From an uncultured Eubacteriales bacterium (lineage in GTDB: Bacteria > Bacillota > Clostridia > Christensenellales > CAG-138), in contig CADCNE010000011.1 in the NCBI GenBank assembly GCA_902802805.1, forward strand, positions 1-55,549: 55,549 nt of DNA. The letters run 5' to 3'. A program made the position numbers and the translations under genes. Of the stretch, positions 32,110 through 39,869 are shown one piece after another; positions within the stretch are counted from its first letter, which is position 1, and every line of letters begins with the position of its first letter. The notes beneath the pieces were generated by a model. It saw only the letters and a list, made by a program, of their open reading frames with translations. It had not been told where the DNA came from and did no database searches.

Positions 32110-33135
32110 TTGAAGACAAGCGACTTTTACTATGACCTGCCCAGGGAGCTGATCGCTCAGACCCCCGCGCCTGTGCGCAGTGAGTCTAGGCTCCTCATAT
32201 ACAATAGAAAGGACAGCTCCATCACGGACGGCGTGTTCACCGACGTGCTGGACTATCTGTGCCCCGGGGACGTGCTGGTGCGCAACAACACCCGGGTCAT
32301 CCCCGCTCGGCTCATCGGCCATCGGCCCGAAACCGGCGGCACCATGGAGTTTTTGCTGCTGAGCCGGTTGGAGGGCGACGAGTGGGAATGTCTCTGCAAG
32401 CCCGCCAAGCGGGCCAAGGTGGGCACGGTCTACGAGGTCACGCCGGAGCTTTCCGTGAAGGTCCTGGGGGACGCCCCAATGGACGGCGGCAAGCGGGTGG
32501 AGCTTCTTTACGACGGCATCTTTGAGGAGGTACTGGACCGGGCGGGGCAGATGCCCCTGCCGCCCTATATCACGGAGCGCCTTGAAGACAAGGAGCGGTA
32601 TCAGACCGTCTACGCCGTGACCCGGGGCAGCGCCGCTGCCCCCACCGCGGGCCTTCACTTCACGAAGGAGCTGCTTGCCGCCATCGAGGCGAAGGGCGTA
32701 AAGATCGTGGACGTATTATTGCACGTGGGCCTTGGCACCTTCCGTCCGGTCAGCGAGGAGAACATCGAGGACCACAAGATGCATCAGGAGTTCTACCGGG
32801 TCACCGAGGCGGCCGCGAAGACCATCAACGACGCCCGGGCCGCCGGGGGCCGGATCGTCTGCGTGGGCACCACCTCTGTTCGTACGTTGGAGAGCGTCGC
32901 CACAGACGACGGCGTGATCCATCCGGGCAGCGGCTACACCGGCATCTACATCACCCCCGGCTATCGTTATAGGGCCGTGGACGCCCTGATCACCAACTTT
33001 CACCTGCCGGAGAGCACCCTCCTCATGCTGGTCTCCGCCTTCGCGGGCCGGGAGGAGGTCCTGCGGGTCTACGAACACGCGGTGAAGGAAAGATACCGGT
33101 TCTTCAGCTTTGGCGACGCGATGCTCATCTCATGA
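32110..33135 (+). CDS. queA: S-adenosylmethionine:tRNA ribosyltransferase-isomerase QueA
   Basis: A 341-residue enzyme that adds the epoxycyclopentane ring in queuosine synthesis. Start TTG 32110 gives the canonical N-terminus KTSDFYYDLPRELIAQTP and has GAGGTG 4 bp upstream; it lies downstream of the promoter. Signature blocks include RNNTRVIPARLIGHR, AAPTAGLHFTKELL and DVLLHVGLGTFRPV, and the C-terminal NFHLPESTLLMLVSAFAG. Its usual partner tgt is 3 kb downstream, with a signalling cassette between them. It converges with the cyclase gene with 6 bp between stops. Confidence 0.96.
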   Translation: MKTSDFYYDLPRELIAQTPAPVRSESRLLIYNRKDSSITDGVFTDVLDYLCPGDVLVRNNTRVIPARLIGHRPETGGTMEFLLLSRLEGDEWECLCKPAKRAKVGTVYEVTPELSVKVLGDAPMDGGKRVELLYDGIFEEVLDRAGQMPLPPYITERLEDKERYQTVYAVTRGSAAAPTAGLHFTKELLAAIEAKGVKIVDVLLHVGLGTFRPVSEENIEDHKMHQEFYRVTEAAAKTINDARAAGGRIVCVGTTSVRTLESVATDDGVIHPGSGYTGIYITPGYRYRAVDALITNFHLPESTLLMLVSAFAGREEVLRVYEHAVKERYRFFSFGDAMLIS

Positions 33136-33141
33136 AGCCGG

Positions 33142-33894
33142 CTATTGTCGGTCCAGCCGCTGCTTTCCGTAACCCACCACGTCATGGAGCAGGATCTGTT
33201 CCCTGAATCCCTTGGGCGTGACCCACATGGCGCCTTCCTCGTTGACGTGTACGAGCTCGCCGGCTGCCTGCAGCAGTTCGGAGGTGGCAAGGATCTGTCC
33301 GCCCGCGGCGAAGCCCTGTACGCGGGAGGCGAGATTGACGTTGCGGCCGATCATATCATACTTCATCCGGGTCTGGGAGCCGATATTCCCAAGGATCGCC
33401 TCCCCGGTGTGCAGACCGATCCCCATCTCGATGTTCGGGTAATGATGCTCCCGGTTCCATGCGTTCACCGCCGGCATGCGCCTCTGCATGGCGACAGCGC
33501 ATGCCACGGCGTCGCGGGCGGAGAGCTCATTGGGATGCGGCGCGCCGAAGACCGCCACGATCGCGTCGCCGGCAAATTCCAGGATGTTGCCCTGCCAGGC
33601 GTTGATGATCTCGATCATCTCTTCAAAAAAATGATTGAGCATGTTCAGAAAGGATACGGGGTCCATCTCTTCGGAAAGCTGGGTGGAACAGCGCAGATCC
33701 GTGAACATCATGCTCACGATCCTGCGTTCCCCGCCGATCTTCAGGCCGTCTTCGCCGGACATGATTTCTTCAAGCACTTCGTCGGTCAGATAGCGGCCGA
33801 AGGTGTTGCGAATAAAAGCATCTCTGGCAAAGAGAGCCTCTTTCAAATGCACGTTTTCCCTCTGGAGCACTGTGATATCCGAATGATCCATCAT
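33142..33894 (-). CDS. Class III adenylate/guanylate cyclase
   Basis: A 250-residue soluble cyclase. A short coiled coil (about 8-45) precedes the catalytic domain. Metal-binding aspartates are D66 in MMFTDLRCST and D110 in FAGDAIVAVFG; the transition-state residues N187 and R191 are in YDMIGRNVNLASR, and D180 of the YD pair is the residue that selects adenine in bacterial cyclases. All catalytic positions seen are intact, so it should be active as a homodimer, probably making cAMP. No sensor domain is attached. Its start overlaps the hydrolase gene stop by 4 bp (ATGA). Class III cyclases are uncommon in Clostridia. Local base composition is visibly less GC-rich than queA and tgt. Confidence 0.88.
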   Translation of the reverse strand: MMDHSDITVLQRENVHLKEALFARDAFIRNTFGRYLTDEVLEEIMSGEDGLKIGGERRIVSMMFTDLRCSTQLSEEMDPVSFLNMLNHFFEEMIEIINAWQGNILEFAGDAIVAVFGAPHPNELSARDAVACAVAMQRRMPAVNAWNREHHYPNIEMGIGLHTGEAILGNIGSQTRMKYDMIGRNVNLASRVQGFAAGGQILATSELLQAAGELVHVNEEGAMWVTPKGFREQILLHDVVGYGKQRLDRQ

Positions 33895-34688
33895 ATTTCG
33901 ATCTCCTCTCCTTCACGGGCATAGCGGATGCGCTCGCTGTTGAACCGACGTTCCCTGCGCAGAAGCTCCTCGTCGGATGCCTGCGGATCGTGGTGGATCA
34001 GAAGAAGCCGCTTCGCGCCGCAGCGCTCCATGAGCTCAACTCCCTTCTCCGCCGTGGAGTGGCCGAAGCCCTTTTTGGTGATGGAGTCTTTCTCGGTGAA
34101 CTGTCCGTCATAGAGCAGTAGGTCAGCCCCGTCGCAAAACGAGATCAGTTTTGAAAAGAACGGGTCATCCGGTTCACAATCGGTGGCATAGACGAGGCGT
34201 TTGTCCCCATATTTCAGACGAAAGACCAGGCAGCCTCCCGGATGACGGCCTTCGATGCTCTCAACGGTCACATCCCCGATCCGCAGGGTCGGCTTGAGCG
34301 GCTCGAGAAGCAATGTCCCCTTGTACTCTGTGAGAGGGATCGGCCAGAAGGGAGGAGAGAACAGCTGTTGAAGCAGGGCTCGCATCTCATCTTCCGTATC
34401 CGCCCTGAACAGCAACCGGGTGATCGTCCCGTCCTGAGAGAGCCGTGGATACATGCCGAGCCCGATCACGTGATCGAGATGCAGATGGCTGAGCAAAATG
34501 ACCGGCGTTTTTTCAAACCGCGCAGGGGCCGAAACGAGGCCGGTGCCTCCGTCCAGAAAGATGGTCTCCGAGCCTGCCTGCACCATGTAGCACGAGGTGG
34601 CGCCGCCGAACCGGGACCGTTTTGTGTCGCTGACCGGCAGGGAGCCGCGTGCGCCTAAAACGGTCAGGCACATGTTGTGTTCCTTCAT
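33891..34688 (-). CDS. Metallo-beta-lactamase-fold hydrolase, candidate cyclic-nucleotide phosphodiesterase
   Basis: A 265-residue protein of the RNase Z/PhnP-like branch. The metal site is complete: H68, H70, D72, H73 in HLHLDH, H149, D170 in YATDCEPDD, H210 in GHST and H232 in IHHD. Members of this branch cleave phosphodiesters, including cyclic nucleotides in some cases. Its coupling to a cyclase (4-bp overlap, cyclase second in the operon) and to two cyclic-nucleotide-binding proteins suggests that it removes the cyclase product, which is inference. The ATG 34686-34688 has AAGGAGG 6 bp upstream. Confidence 0.8.
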   Translation of the reverse strand: MKEHNMCLTVLGARGSLPVSDTKRSRFGGATSCYMVQAGSETIFLDGGTGLVSAPARFEKTPVILLSHLHLDHVIGLGMYPRLSQDGTITRLLFRADTEDEMRALLQQLFSPPFWPIPLTEYKGTLLLEPLKPTLRIGDVTVESIEGRHPGGCLVFRLKYGDKRLVYATDCEPDDPFFSKLISFCDGADLLLYDGQFTEKDSITKKGFGHSTAEKGVELMERCGAKRLLLIHHDPQASDEELLRRERRFNSERIRYAREGEEIEI

Positions 34689-34717
34689 CTGCGTCCTCCT
34701 TGCGGTTTACTACTATA

Positions 34718-34747
34718 TTTATACTACCACAGAGGCCGCCGTTTCAA
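34718..34747 (-). promoter_or_regulatory. Promoter of the hydrolase-cyclase pair
   Basis: Minus strand TTGAAA (34742-34747), 18-bp spacer, TATAAA (34718-34723). It diverges from the promoter at 34785-34813. Confidence 0.6.
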
Positions 34748-34784
34748 CTTTTTTTGTCGCTGTGAAAATCTTTTTCGACGTTTC

Positions 34785-34813
34785 TTGAATAATCCGATCC
34801 TATATGATATTCT
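34785..34813 (+). promoter_or_regulatory. Promoter of the cyclic-nucleotide-binding protein genes
   Basis: TTGAAT (34785-34790), 17-bp spacer, TATTCT (34808-34813), 53 bp before the ATG. Confidence 0.6.
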
Positions 34814-34866
34814 ATCCATGAACATATATGCACATCGCTGTGTGCAGTGGAAATGGAGGATACTAT

Positions 34867-35346
34867 ATGAGCGACACGAAGATCTACCGCCGCAATACCG
34901 TCGTTTTCCGTGAAGGGGATCCGGGCGATTGCATGTATCAGATCGAGACCGGCATGGTGGGGATATATCACGATTACGGCGGCAAGAACGAAACACAGAT
35001 CGCCACTCTCGACAGCGGCAAGGTGTTTGGAGAGATGGGGCTTCTGGATCATGCGCCCCGGTCTGCCACCGTGGTCGTGCTGGAAAAGGACACGATGCTG
35101 ACAAAGATCTCCGAGGAAAGCTTTCTGGCGTTCTTTGAAGAGAATCCTTATGTGATTCTCGACGTCATGCAGCAGATGTGCAATCGACTGCGCATGACGA
35201 CCAAGGCGTATACGGAGGCTTGCCATACGGTGTACGATGCGGTCGAGGCGGAGAAGAGCGGGCAGAAAAAGAGCCCTTCCCTGAAAGAACGCATCCAGGA
35301 GCTTTGCCGAGCCTATCGTGATTTTCGTTTTGATCTATTCTATTAA
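34867..35346 (+). CDS. Stand-alone cyclic-nucleotide-binding domain protein, copy 1
   Basis: A 159-residue protein consisting of one CNB domain (about 5-115) and a charged helical tail ending DFRFDLFY. The phosphate-binding cassette FGEMGLLDHAPRSATVVV keeps Glu56 and Arg65, which hold the ribose and cyclic phosphate. There is no helix-turn-helix, kinase or channel domain, so it differs from CRP. Start ATG 34867 has GGAGGA upstream; an ATG at 34828 does not. It is divergent from the hydrolase-cyclase pair and is followed after 17 bp by a paralogue. Confidence 0.87.
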   Translation: MSDTKIYRRNTVVFREGDPGDCMYQIETGMVGIYHDYGGKNETQIATLDSGKVFGEMGLLDHAPRSATVVVLEKDTMLTKISEESFLAFFEENPYVILDVMQQMCNRLRMTTKAYTEACHTVYDAVEAEKSGQKKSPSLKERIQELCRAYRDFRFDLFY

Positions 35347-35363
35347 GTGGGGAGAGCGATACC

Positions 35364-35825
35364 ATGAATACATTGACACTTCATTCCGGTGAGATCATTT
35401 TCCGGCAGAAAGACTTTGCCGAAAGCATGTTCGATATCGTCAGCGGCAAAGTCGGTATCTTCAGCAACTACGGGACCGATACGGAGACTAAGATCACGGA
35501 GCTTGGAGAGGGCCAGACCTTCGGCGAGATGGGCATGATCGAATACTTTCCGAGGTCGGCGACGGCCGTTGCCCTGGAGGAGACCGTTCTGACAGAGATC
35601 AAAGAGGAAGAACTGAAAACGTACTTCCGGGACAAGCCGGAAAAGCTGCTGCGGATCATGAAGCTGCTGAGTCAGCGCATACGCGAAACGAACGAAAAAT
35701 ACATCGCAGTTTGCCGGTCCGTCAGCGAGCATGAGTCGCTGGATACCATGGATCCGGATGCGATGGACGTTGCCTGGATCGAGATGGAACGGTACGCCAT
35801 GGACTATTGGCTCCACTGGCACTGA
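35364..35825 (+). CDS. Stand-alone cyclic-nucleotide-binding domain protein, copy 2
   Basis: A 153-residue paralogue of the preceding protein, with a CNB domain and the cassette FGEMGMIEYFPRSATAVA holding Glu55 and Arg64. The tail differs and is rich in aromatic residues (MERYAMDYWLHWH). No output domain is attached. GGGGAGAG lies upstream of the ATG. The pair is probably co-transcribed; the two proteins could form a heterodimer or bind different partners, by inference. No clear terminator follows before the tgt promoter, only a GC hairpin (CGCTCGTT/AACGGGCG near 35852-35873). Confidence 0.87.
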   Translation: MNTLTLHSGEIIFRQKDFAESMFDIVSGKVGIFSNYGTDTETKITELGEGQTFGEMGMIEYFPRSATAVALEETVLTEIKEEELKTYFRDKPEKLLRIMKLLSQRIRETNEKYIAVCRSVSEHESLDTMDPDAMDVAWIEMERYAMDYWLHWH

Positions 35826-35898
35826 GCTTTTTGAGACCCGGAGGTGGTCGCCGCTCGTTTCGGGGAACGGGCGCTGACCGCGGCTGACGCAAACAAGG

Positions 35899-35927
35899 TT
35901 GCAATTTGATGGTCCCGGCCGTATAAT
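35899..35927 (+). promoter_or_regulatory. Promoter of tgt
   Basis: TTGCAA (35899-35904), 17-bp spacer, TATAAT (35922-35927). It implies a leader of about 158 nt before tgt. Confidence 0.78.
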
Positions 35928-35966
35928 ACGGAATAGGCCAGATGGAAACGAAGAACAGGGATCGTG

Positions 35967-36002
35967 ACGGCATGGCTTTCGCATGTGGGCCATGCCGTTT
36001 TT
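35967..36002 (+). terminator. Intrinsic terminator inside the tgt leader (possible attenuator)
   Basis: A perfect 10-bp stem ACGGCATGGC/GCCATGCCGT (35967-35976 with 35989-35998), 12-nt loop, then a TTTTT run. It lies downstream of the tgt promoter and 90 bp upstream of tgt, so transcripts from that promoter meet it before the gene. Confidence 0.75.
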
Positions 36003-36014
36003 GATTGGAAGAAG

Positions 36015-36048
36015 GGCAAGCGTCCGCCGACAGGGATCGGCGTTTGCC
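36015..36048 (+). other. Second stem-loop in the tgt leader
   Basis: Outer stem GGCAAG/TTTGCC (36015-36020 with 36043-36048) encloses an inner stem CGCCGA/TCGGCG with loop CAGGGA. The sequence ACAGGGATCG in this loop and stem (36030-36039) is an exact repeat of 35955-35964, just before the terminator. Confidence 0.6.
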
Positions 36049-36091
36049 GAGGAACAGGCAGTTGCGTGTCTGTTTGATTGAGAGATCGGAC

Positions 36092-37207
36092 ATGAACGAG
36101 AATTTCAAGTTTGAAGTGCTGCACGTGGACAAGCAGACCGGGGCGCGTCTCGGTCGCCTCCACACCCCCCATGGGGACATCGACACCCCCGTATACATGC
36201 CTGTGGGCACCCAGGCCACGGTGAAGGCCATGACGCCCCGGGACGTGGAGGAGACGGGGGCGTCCATCCTCCTGTCCAACACCTACCACCTGTACCTCAG
36301 GCCCGGCCATCGGCTGGTGGAGCAGGCTGGCGGTTTACACAAGTTTATGCACTGGGACAGGCCCATCCTGACGGACAGCGGCGGCTTCCAGGTCTTCTCC
36401 CTGGCCAAGAAGGGGGATATCCACGAGGACGGCGTGCTGTTTCGCTCCCATATCGACGGCAGCAAGCACCTGTTCACCCCGGAGAGCGTCATGGCTGTGG
36501 AGCAGGCTCTTGGCGCGGACATCGCCATGTGCTTCGACGAGTGCGCCCCCGGCACGGCGGACTATCGCTACGCCGTGAAGGCCATGGATCGGACCCATCG
36601 CTGGGCGGAGCGTTGCCGGGAGGTCCACACCCGCCCCGATCAGGCTCTCTTCGGCATCGTTCAGGGCTGCGTCTACGAGGACCTCAGGATCGAAAGCGCA
36701 AAGACCCTGGCGTCCATGGACTTCCCCGGCTACGGCATCGGGGGCCTCTCCGTGGGCGAGCCCAAGGAAAAGATGTACGAGATGCTGGACGCCATCCGGC
36801 CCTACATGCCCGAGAACAAGCCCCGGTACCTTATGGGCGTGGGCAGCCCCGATTGCCTCATCGAGGGGGTCCTGCGGGGCGTCGATATGTTCGACTGCGT
36901 GCTTCAGACCCGGGCGGCCAGGAACGGCCTGGCCCTCACCCGCAAGGGGCGGATCATGCTCCGCAACCAGACCTACGCCGAGGACTTCTCGCCCATCGAG
37001 GAGGGCTGCGACTGCTACGCCTGCCGCAACTTCTCCCGGGCCTACATCCGCCACCTCATCAAGGCGGAGGAGATCCTCTCCGGCACCCTCATCACCATGC
37101 ACAACATCCGCTTCTCCGTACGGCTCATGGCGGACATCCGCCGGGCCATCGCGGAGGATCGGTTCGGCGACTTTGCCAAAGAGCTGTTGGAGGTCAAGCT
37201 GTTCTGA
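36092..37207 (+). CDS. tgt: tRNA-guanine transglycosylase (queuosine synthesis)
   Basis: A 371-residue enzyme that swaps guanine-34 for preQ1 in tRNAs with GUN anticodons. Signatures include [20 protein letters not shown] at the N-terminus, [13 protein letters not shown] with the catalytic Asp, [13 protein letters not shown], and the C-terminal zinc site [12 protein letters not shown] 36092 gives the canonical start; an in-frame ATG at 36005 lies inside the structured leader. The ribosome-binding site is weak (GAGAG). The gene overlaps tsaE by 1 bp. A yajC gene, often next to tgt, is absent. Confidence 0.96.
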   Translation: MNENFKFEVLHVDKQTGARLGRLHTPHGDIDTPVYMPVGTQATVKAMTPRDVEETGASILLSNTYHLYLRPGHRLVEQAGGLHKFMHWDRPILTDSGGFQVFSLAKKGDIHEDGVLFRSHIDGSKHLFTPESVMAVEQALGADIAMCFDECAPGTADYRYAVKAMDRTHRWAERCREVHTRPDQALFGIVQGCVYEDLRIESAKTLASMDFPGYGIGGLSVGEPKEKMYEMLDAIRPYMPENKPRYLMGVGSPDCLIEGVLRGVDMFDCVLQTRAARNGLALTRKGRIMLRNQTYAEDFSPIEEGCDCYACRNFSRAYIRHLIKAEEILSGTLITMHNIRFSVRLMADIRRAIAEDRFGDFAKELLEVKLF

Positions 37208-37656
37208 TGGAACGGACGCTGACGCTGAAAACCGAACAGGACATGGAAGCCCTGGGCTCCCGCATCGCCCGAGCCTTGCCTACGGGCGGCTTCGTGGCCC
37301 TCTGCGGCGACCTGGGGGCGGGGAAGACCGTCCTCTGCCGCGGCGCGGGCCGGGCTCTGGGTCTCGACCATCTCAGCAGCCCCACCTTCACCATCGTCCA
37401 GGAGTACCCAACTGTCCCGCCTCTGTTCCACTTCGACGCCTATCGGCTGGCGGATGAAGACGAGCTGTACGCCATGGGCTTTGAGGACTATCTCGAGCGG
37501 AGTGGCCTGATTCTCATGGAGTGGGCGGACCGGGTAACCGGCGCCCTGCCCCGGGAGCGGCTGGACATCGAGATCGTGGGCAGCGGCGCGGACGAACGCA
37601 TGGTGCGGCTCCTGCCCCACGGGGATGTATATGAAGGACTGGTGAAAAACCTATGA
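37207..37656 (+). CDS. tsaE: tRNA t6A biosynthesis ATPase TsaE
   Basis: A 149-residue P-loop protein with Walker A GDLGAGKTVLCRG near residue 32, SSPTFTIVQEYP, and LILMEWADRV, the YjeE/TsaE signature. TsaE resets the TsaB-TsaD complex in threonylcarbamoyladenosine synthesis. The ATG shares one base with the tgt stop (TGATG). The stop overlaps tsaB by 4 bp. Confidence 0.95.
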   Translation: MERTLTLKTEQDMEALGSRIARALPTGGFVALCGDLGAGKTVLCRGAGRALGLDHLSSPTFTIVQEYPTVPPLFHFDAYRLADEDELYAMGFEDYLERSGLILMEWADRVTGALPRERLDIEIVGSGADERMVRLLPHGDVYEGLVKNL

Positions 37657-38255
37657 CCATACTTGCTTTGGAGACTACGGATAAAGTGGCCTCGGTGGCT
37701 TTGCTGACGGACAGCGGCTGCCGGGAGATGCGGATCGACAGCCCCCTGCGGCATGAGGAGACCGTCATGCCGGCGGTGGACGAGCTGCTGGCGGAAGCGG
37801 GCCTTGCCCCCGCCAACTTGACCACCATTGCGGTGGACGTGGGCCCCGGCTCCTTCACGGGGGTCCGCATCGGCGTCTGCCACGGCAATGCCATGGCATT
37901 GGCCCTGAGACTGCCTATCGTAGCTGTGAATGCTCTCGAAGCCCTGGCCTTTCCGTTGCTGGGCGGCAAAGTCCCGGTGGCGGCGATCATCGACGCCCGG
38001 AACGGCAACGGCTACGGGGCCCTCTACGCCCCCGACGGCGCTGTCCTGATCCCGCCCTGCGCCATGGAGATCGAACCCTTTTTGCAGAGCCTGCCGGAGG
38101 ATGCCATCCTCACCGGCACCGGATTCCCCGGCGCGGACGGGGCCCTGCCCCTGGCTGACAGTGTCGCCCGGATCGCCGCGGACCGGGCGGGGGAGAGGGC
38201 GGCGAGCCCCCTGTATCTTCGGCCCTCTCAGGCGGAAAGGAAGCAGAAGGCATGA
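37653..38255 (+). CDS. tsaB: tRNA t6A biosynthesis protein TsaB
   Basis: A 200-residue ASKHA-fold protein: LALETTDKVASVALL at the start and TTIAVDVGPGSFTGVRIG, the TsaB hallmark, in the first domain. It is the dimerisation partner of TsaD in the t6A complex. It overlaps tsaE and rimI by 4 bp each. The canonical tsaD is not adjacent. Confidence 0.94.
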   Translation: MTILALETTDKVASVALLTDSGCREMRIDSPLRHEETVMPAVDELLAEAGLAPANLTTIAVDVGPGSFTGVRIGVCHGNAMALALRLPIVAVNALEALAFPLLGGKVPVAAIIDARNGNGYGALYAPDGAVLIPPCAMEIEPFLQSLPEDAILTGTGFPGADGALPLADSVARIAADRAGERAASPLYLRPSQAERKQKA

Positions 38256-38743
38256 TGACGGTGCGGCCCATGACCAAGCGGGACGTGACCCGTGTCTACG
38301 AGATCGAGGTCCAGAGCTTCCGCTCCCCCTGGTCCAAGCTTTCCCTGCTGGGGGAGCTCCACAACAACGTGGCCCACTATTATGTGGCGGAGGAGGAGGG
38401 CCATGTCGTGGGTTACGGCGGCATGTGGCTCCTCTTCGATGAAGCCCATATCACCAACATCGCCATCGCCCCGGAGGCTAGGGGCAGGCACCTCGGGCGG
38501 TACCTCCTGTACGGCATGATGAAGGCGGCCCATGAGCGTGGCGCGGAGCGCATGACGCTGGAGGTCCGGGAGACCAACACGGTAGCCCAAAACCTCTATT
38601 ACAGCTTCGATTTCGAGAAGCAGGGCTTCCGCAAGCGGTACTACGAGGACACGGGGGAGGGGGCCTTGCTCCTCTGGAACGAGGATCTGGGGGCCACCCT
38701 GGAGAAAAACGCTTGCATTCAGGACAGTTTTGCCGTACAATAA
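38252..38743 (+). CDS. rimI: Ribosomal protein alanine N-acetyltransferase RimI
   Basis: A 163-residue GNAT protein. The acetyl-CoA site is in IAIAPEARGRHLGRYLLYG, and LEVRETNTVAQNLYYSFDFE is the RimI-type C-terminal block. The first ATG of a doublet was chosen because it overlaps the tsaB stop. The C-terminal coding end overlaps the promoter of the SEC-C gene. Confidence 0.93.
   Translation: MMTVRPMTKRDVTRVYEIEVQSFRSPWSKLSLLGELHNNVAHYYVAEEEGHVVGYGGMWLLFDEAHITNIAIAPEARGRHLGRYLLYGMMKAAHERGAERMTLEVRETNTVAQNLYYSFDFEKQGFRKRYYEDTGEGALLLWNEDLGATLEKNACIQDSFAVQ
38713..38741 (+). promoter_or_regulatory. Promoter of the SEC-C protein gene
   Basis: TTGCAT (38713-38718), 17-bp spacer, TACAAT (38736-38741), located in the last codons of rimI. 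Confidence 0.6.
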
Positions 38744-38769
38744 ACCGATTTTAAAAAAGGAGTCGAACC

Positions 38770-39276
38770 ATGAGTCTGTACAGCGATTGGAAAGCACGGG
38801 CGGAGGAGCTTCAGAGCGACGCCGCCTATCAGCAGTATTGGAGCACCTATTTTGCCCAGGAGACCGAGGTCTATAAGAAGGTCCTTCTGAGCCACGACAA
38901 GCCCCTCTCGGGCACGGTGAAAGCCCTTGCGGAGCAGGTGGGCATGGACCCCGTGGCCTTCGTGGGATATCTCGACGGGGCCAACTCCTCCTTTGCCGAC
39001 GGGGAGAAGGACCTGGACGCCCTCACCGAGGACAGCGAGGTCACCCTGACCTTCGACTTTGAGAAGCTCTTCTTCAACATGCACGAAGCCAAGGCCGACT
39101 GGCTTTACAACCTGCCTGAGTGGAACGACGTCCTCACCGAGGAAAAGCGTCACGAGATCACCAAGGCCTACCGTTCGTCCAAGATCTTCGTGAACACCGT
39201 CCAGGTGGGGCGCAACGACCCCTGCCCCTGCGGCAGCGGGAAGAAATACAAGAATTGCTGCGGGAAAAACAAGTAA
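38770..39276 (+). CDS. SEC-C metal-binding motif protein
   Basis: A 168-residue protein. The C-terminus [19 protein letters not shown] is a SEC-C zinc motif as in SecA. The rest (about 1-140) is helical and acidic, without a recognised family. Such small SEC-C proteins are widespread in Clostridia; contact with ribosomes or SecB-like partners is only a guess. AAAGGAG precedes the ATG. Confidence 0.85.
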   Translation: MSLYSDWKARAEELQSDAAYQQYWSTYFAQETEVYKKVLLSHDKPLSGTVKALAEQVGMDPVAFVGYLDGANSSFADGEKDLDALTEDSEVTLTFDFEKLFFNMHEAKADWLYNLPEWNDVLTEEKRHEITKAYRSSKIFVNTVQVGRNDPCPCGSGKKYKNCCGKNK

Positions 39277-39309
39277 GCAATTTTTCTTCGCGGAATCTTC
39301 GAAAAGAAG

Positions 39310-39338
39310 TTGACAGGAGCGCCGATCCTTGTTAAAAT
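39310..39338 (+). promoter_or_regulatory. Promoter of the tRNA cluster
   Basis: TTGACA (39310-39315), 17-bp spacer, TAAAAT (39333-39338), 21 bp before tRNA-Arg. Confidence 0.8.
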
Positions 39339-39359
39339 GTATGACTGGAACTCCTGAAT

Positions 39360-39436
39360 GCGCCTGTAGCTCAGCAGGATAGAGCAACGGCCTTCTAAGC
39401 CGTAGGTCCAGGGTTCGAATCCCTGCAGACGCGCCA
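39360..39436 (+). tRNA. tRNA-Arg (anticodon TCT)
   Basis: Anticodon stem ACGGC/GCCGT with loop CTTCTAA, T arm CAGGGTTCGAATCCCTG, CCA encoded. The acceptor strands GCGCCTG and CAGACGC pair except at 4-69, where C faces A. Confidence 0.95.
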
Positions 39437-39515
39437 AAAGCGCGGCGTTCGCCGGGAGGAGATCGACCGGCGATCGCATGCGTATGCGGGGGAAGTTCAT
39501 CCGAAAAGTTTATAT

Positions 39516-39594
39516 GGTGGGCGTAGTTCAGCCTGGTTAGAATGTCAGATTGTGGCTCTGAAGGTCGTGGGTTCGAATCCCGTCGCCCACCCCA
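39516..39594 (+). tRNA. tRNA-His (anticodon GTG)
   Basis: Anticodon loop TTGTGGC, acceptor GTGGGCG/CGCCCAC, an extra G at position -1 (39516) facing C73, and encoded CCA. The G-1:C73 pair is the tRNA-His identity mark. Confidence 0.95.
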
Positions 39595-39615
39595 TTTTTT
39601 TCGGATGAACATCGG

Positions 39616-39691
39616 TGGGGTGTCGCCAAGCGGTTAAGGCACAAGACTTTGACTCTTGTATGCGCAGGTTCAAATCCCGCCACCCCAGCCA
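39616..39691 (+). tRNA. tRNA-Gln (anticodon TTG)
   Basis: Acceptor TGGGGTG/CACCCCA, anticodon stem CAAGA/TCTTG with loop CTTTGAC, discriminator G, encoded CCA. Confidence 0.95.
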
Positions 39692-39695
39692 ACCT

Positions 39696-39771
39696 GACCC
39701 GTTAGCTCAGCTGGCAGAGCATTTGACTTTTAATCAAAGGGTCCGGAGTTCGAATCTCCGACGGGTCACCA
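39696..39771 (+). tRNA. tRNA-Lys (anticodon TTT)
   Basis: Acceptor GACCCGT/ACGGGTC, anticodon stem TTTGA/TCAAA with loop CTTTTAA, discriminator A, encoded CCA. Confidence 0.95.
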
Positions 39772-39783
39772 GCTTCTTGCAGC

Positions 39784-39868
<85 letters not shown>

Positions 39869-39869
39869 G

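Noticed and set aside
35852-35873. GC hairpin CGCTCGTT/AACGGGCG as terminator of the CNB genes
   Set aside because: No T run follows, so it is not a convincing intrinsic terminator.
35928-36091. preQ1-I riboswitch in the tgt leader
   Set aside because: The short C-rich aptamer loop and A-rich tail of that class are not recognisable; only a generic structured leader can be claimed.
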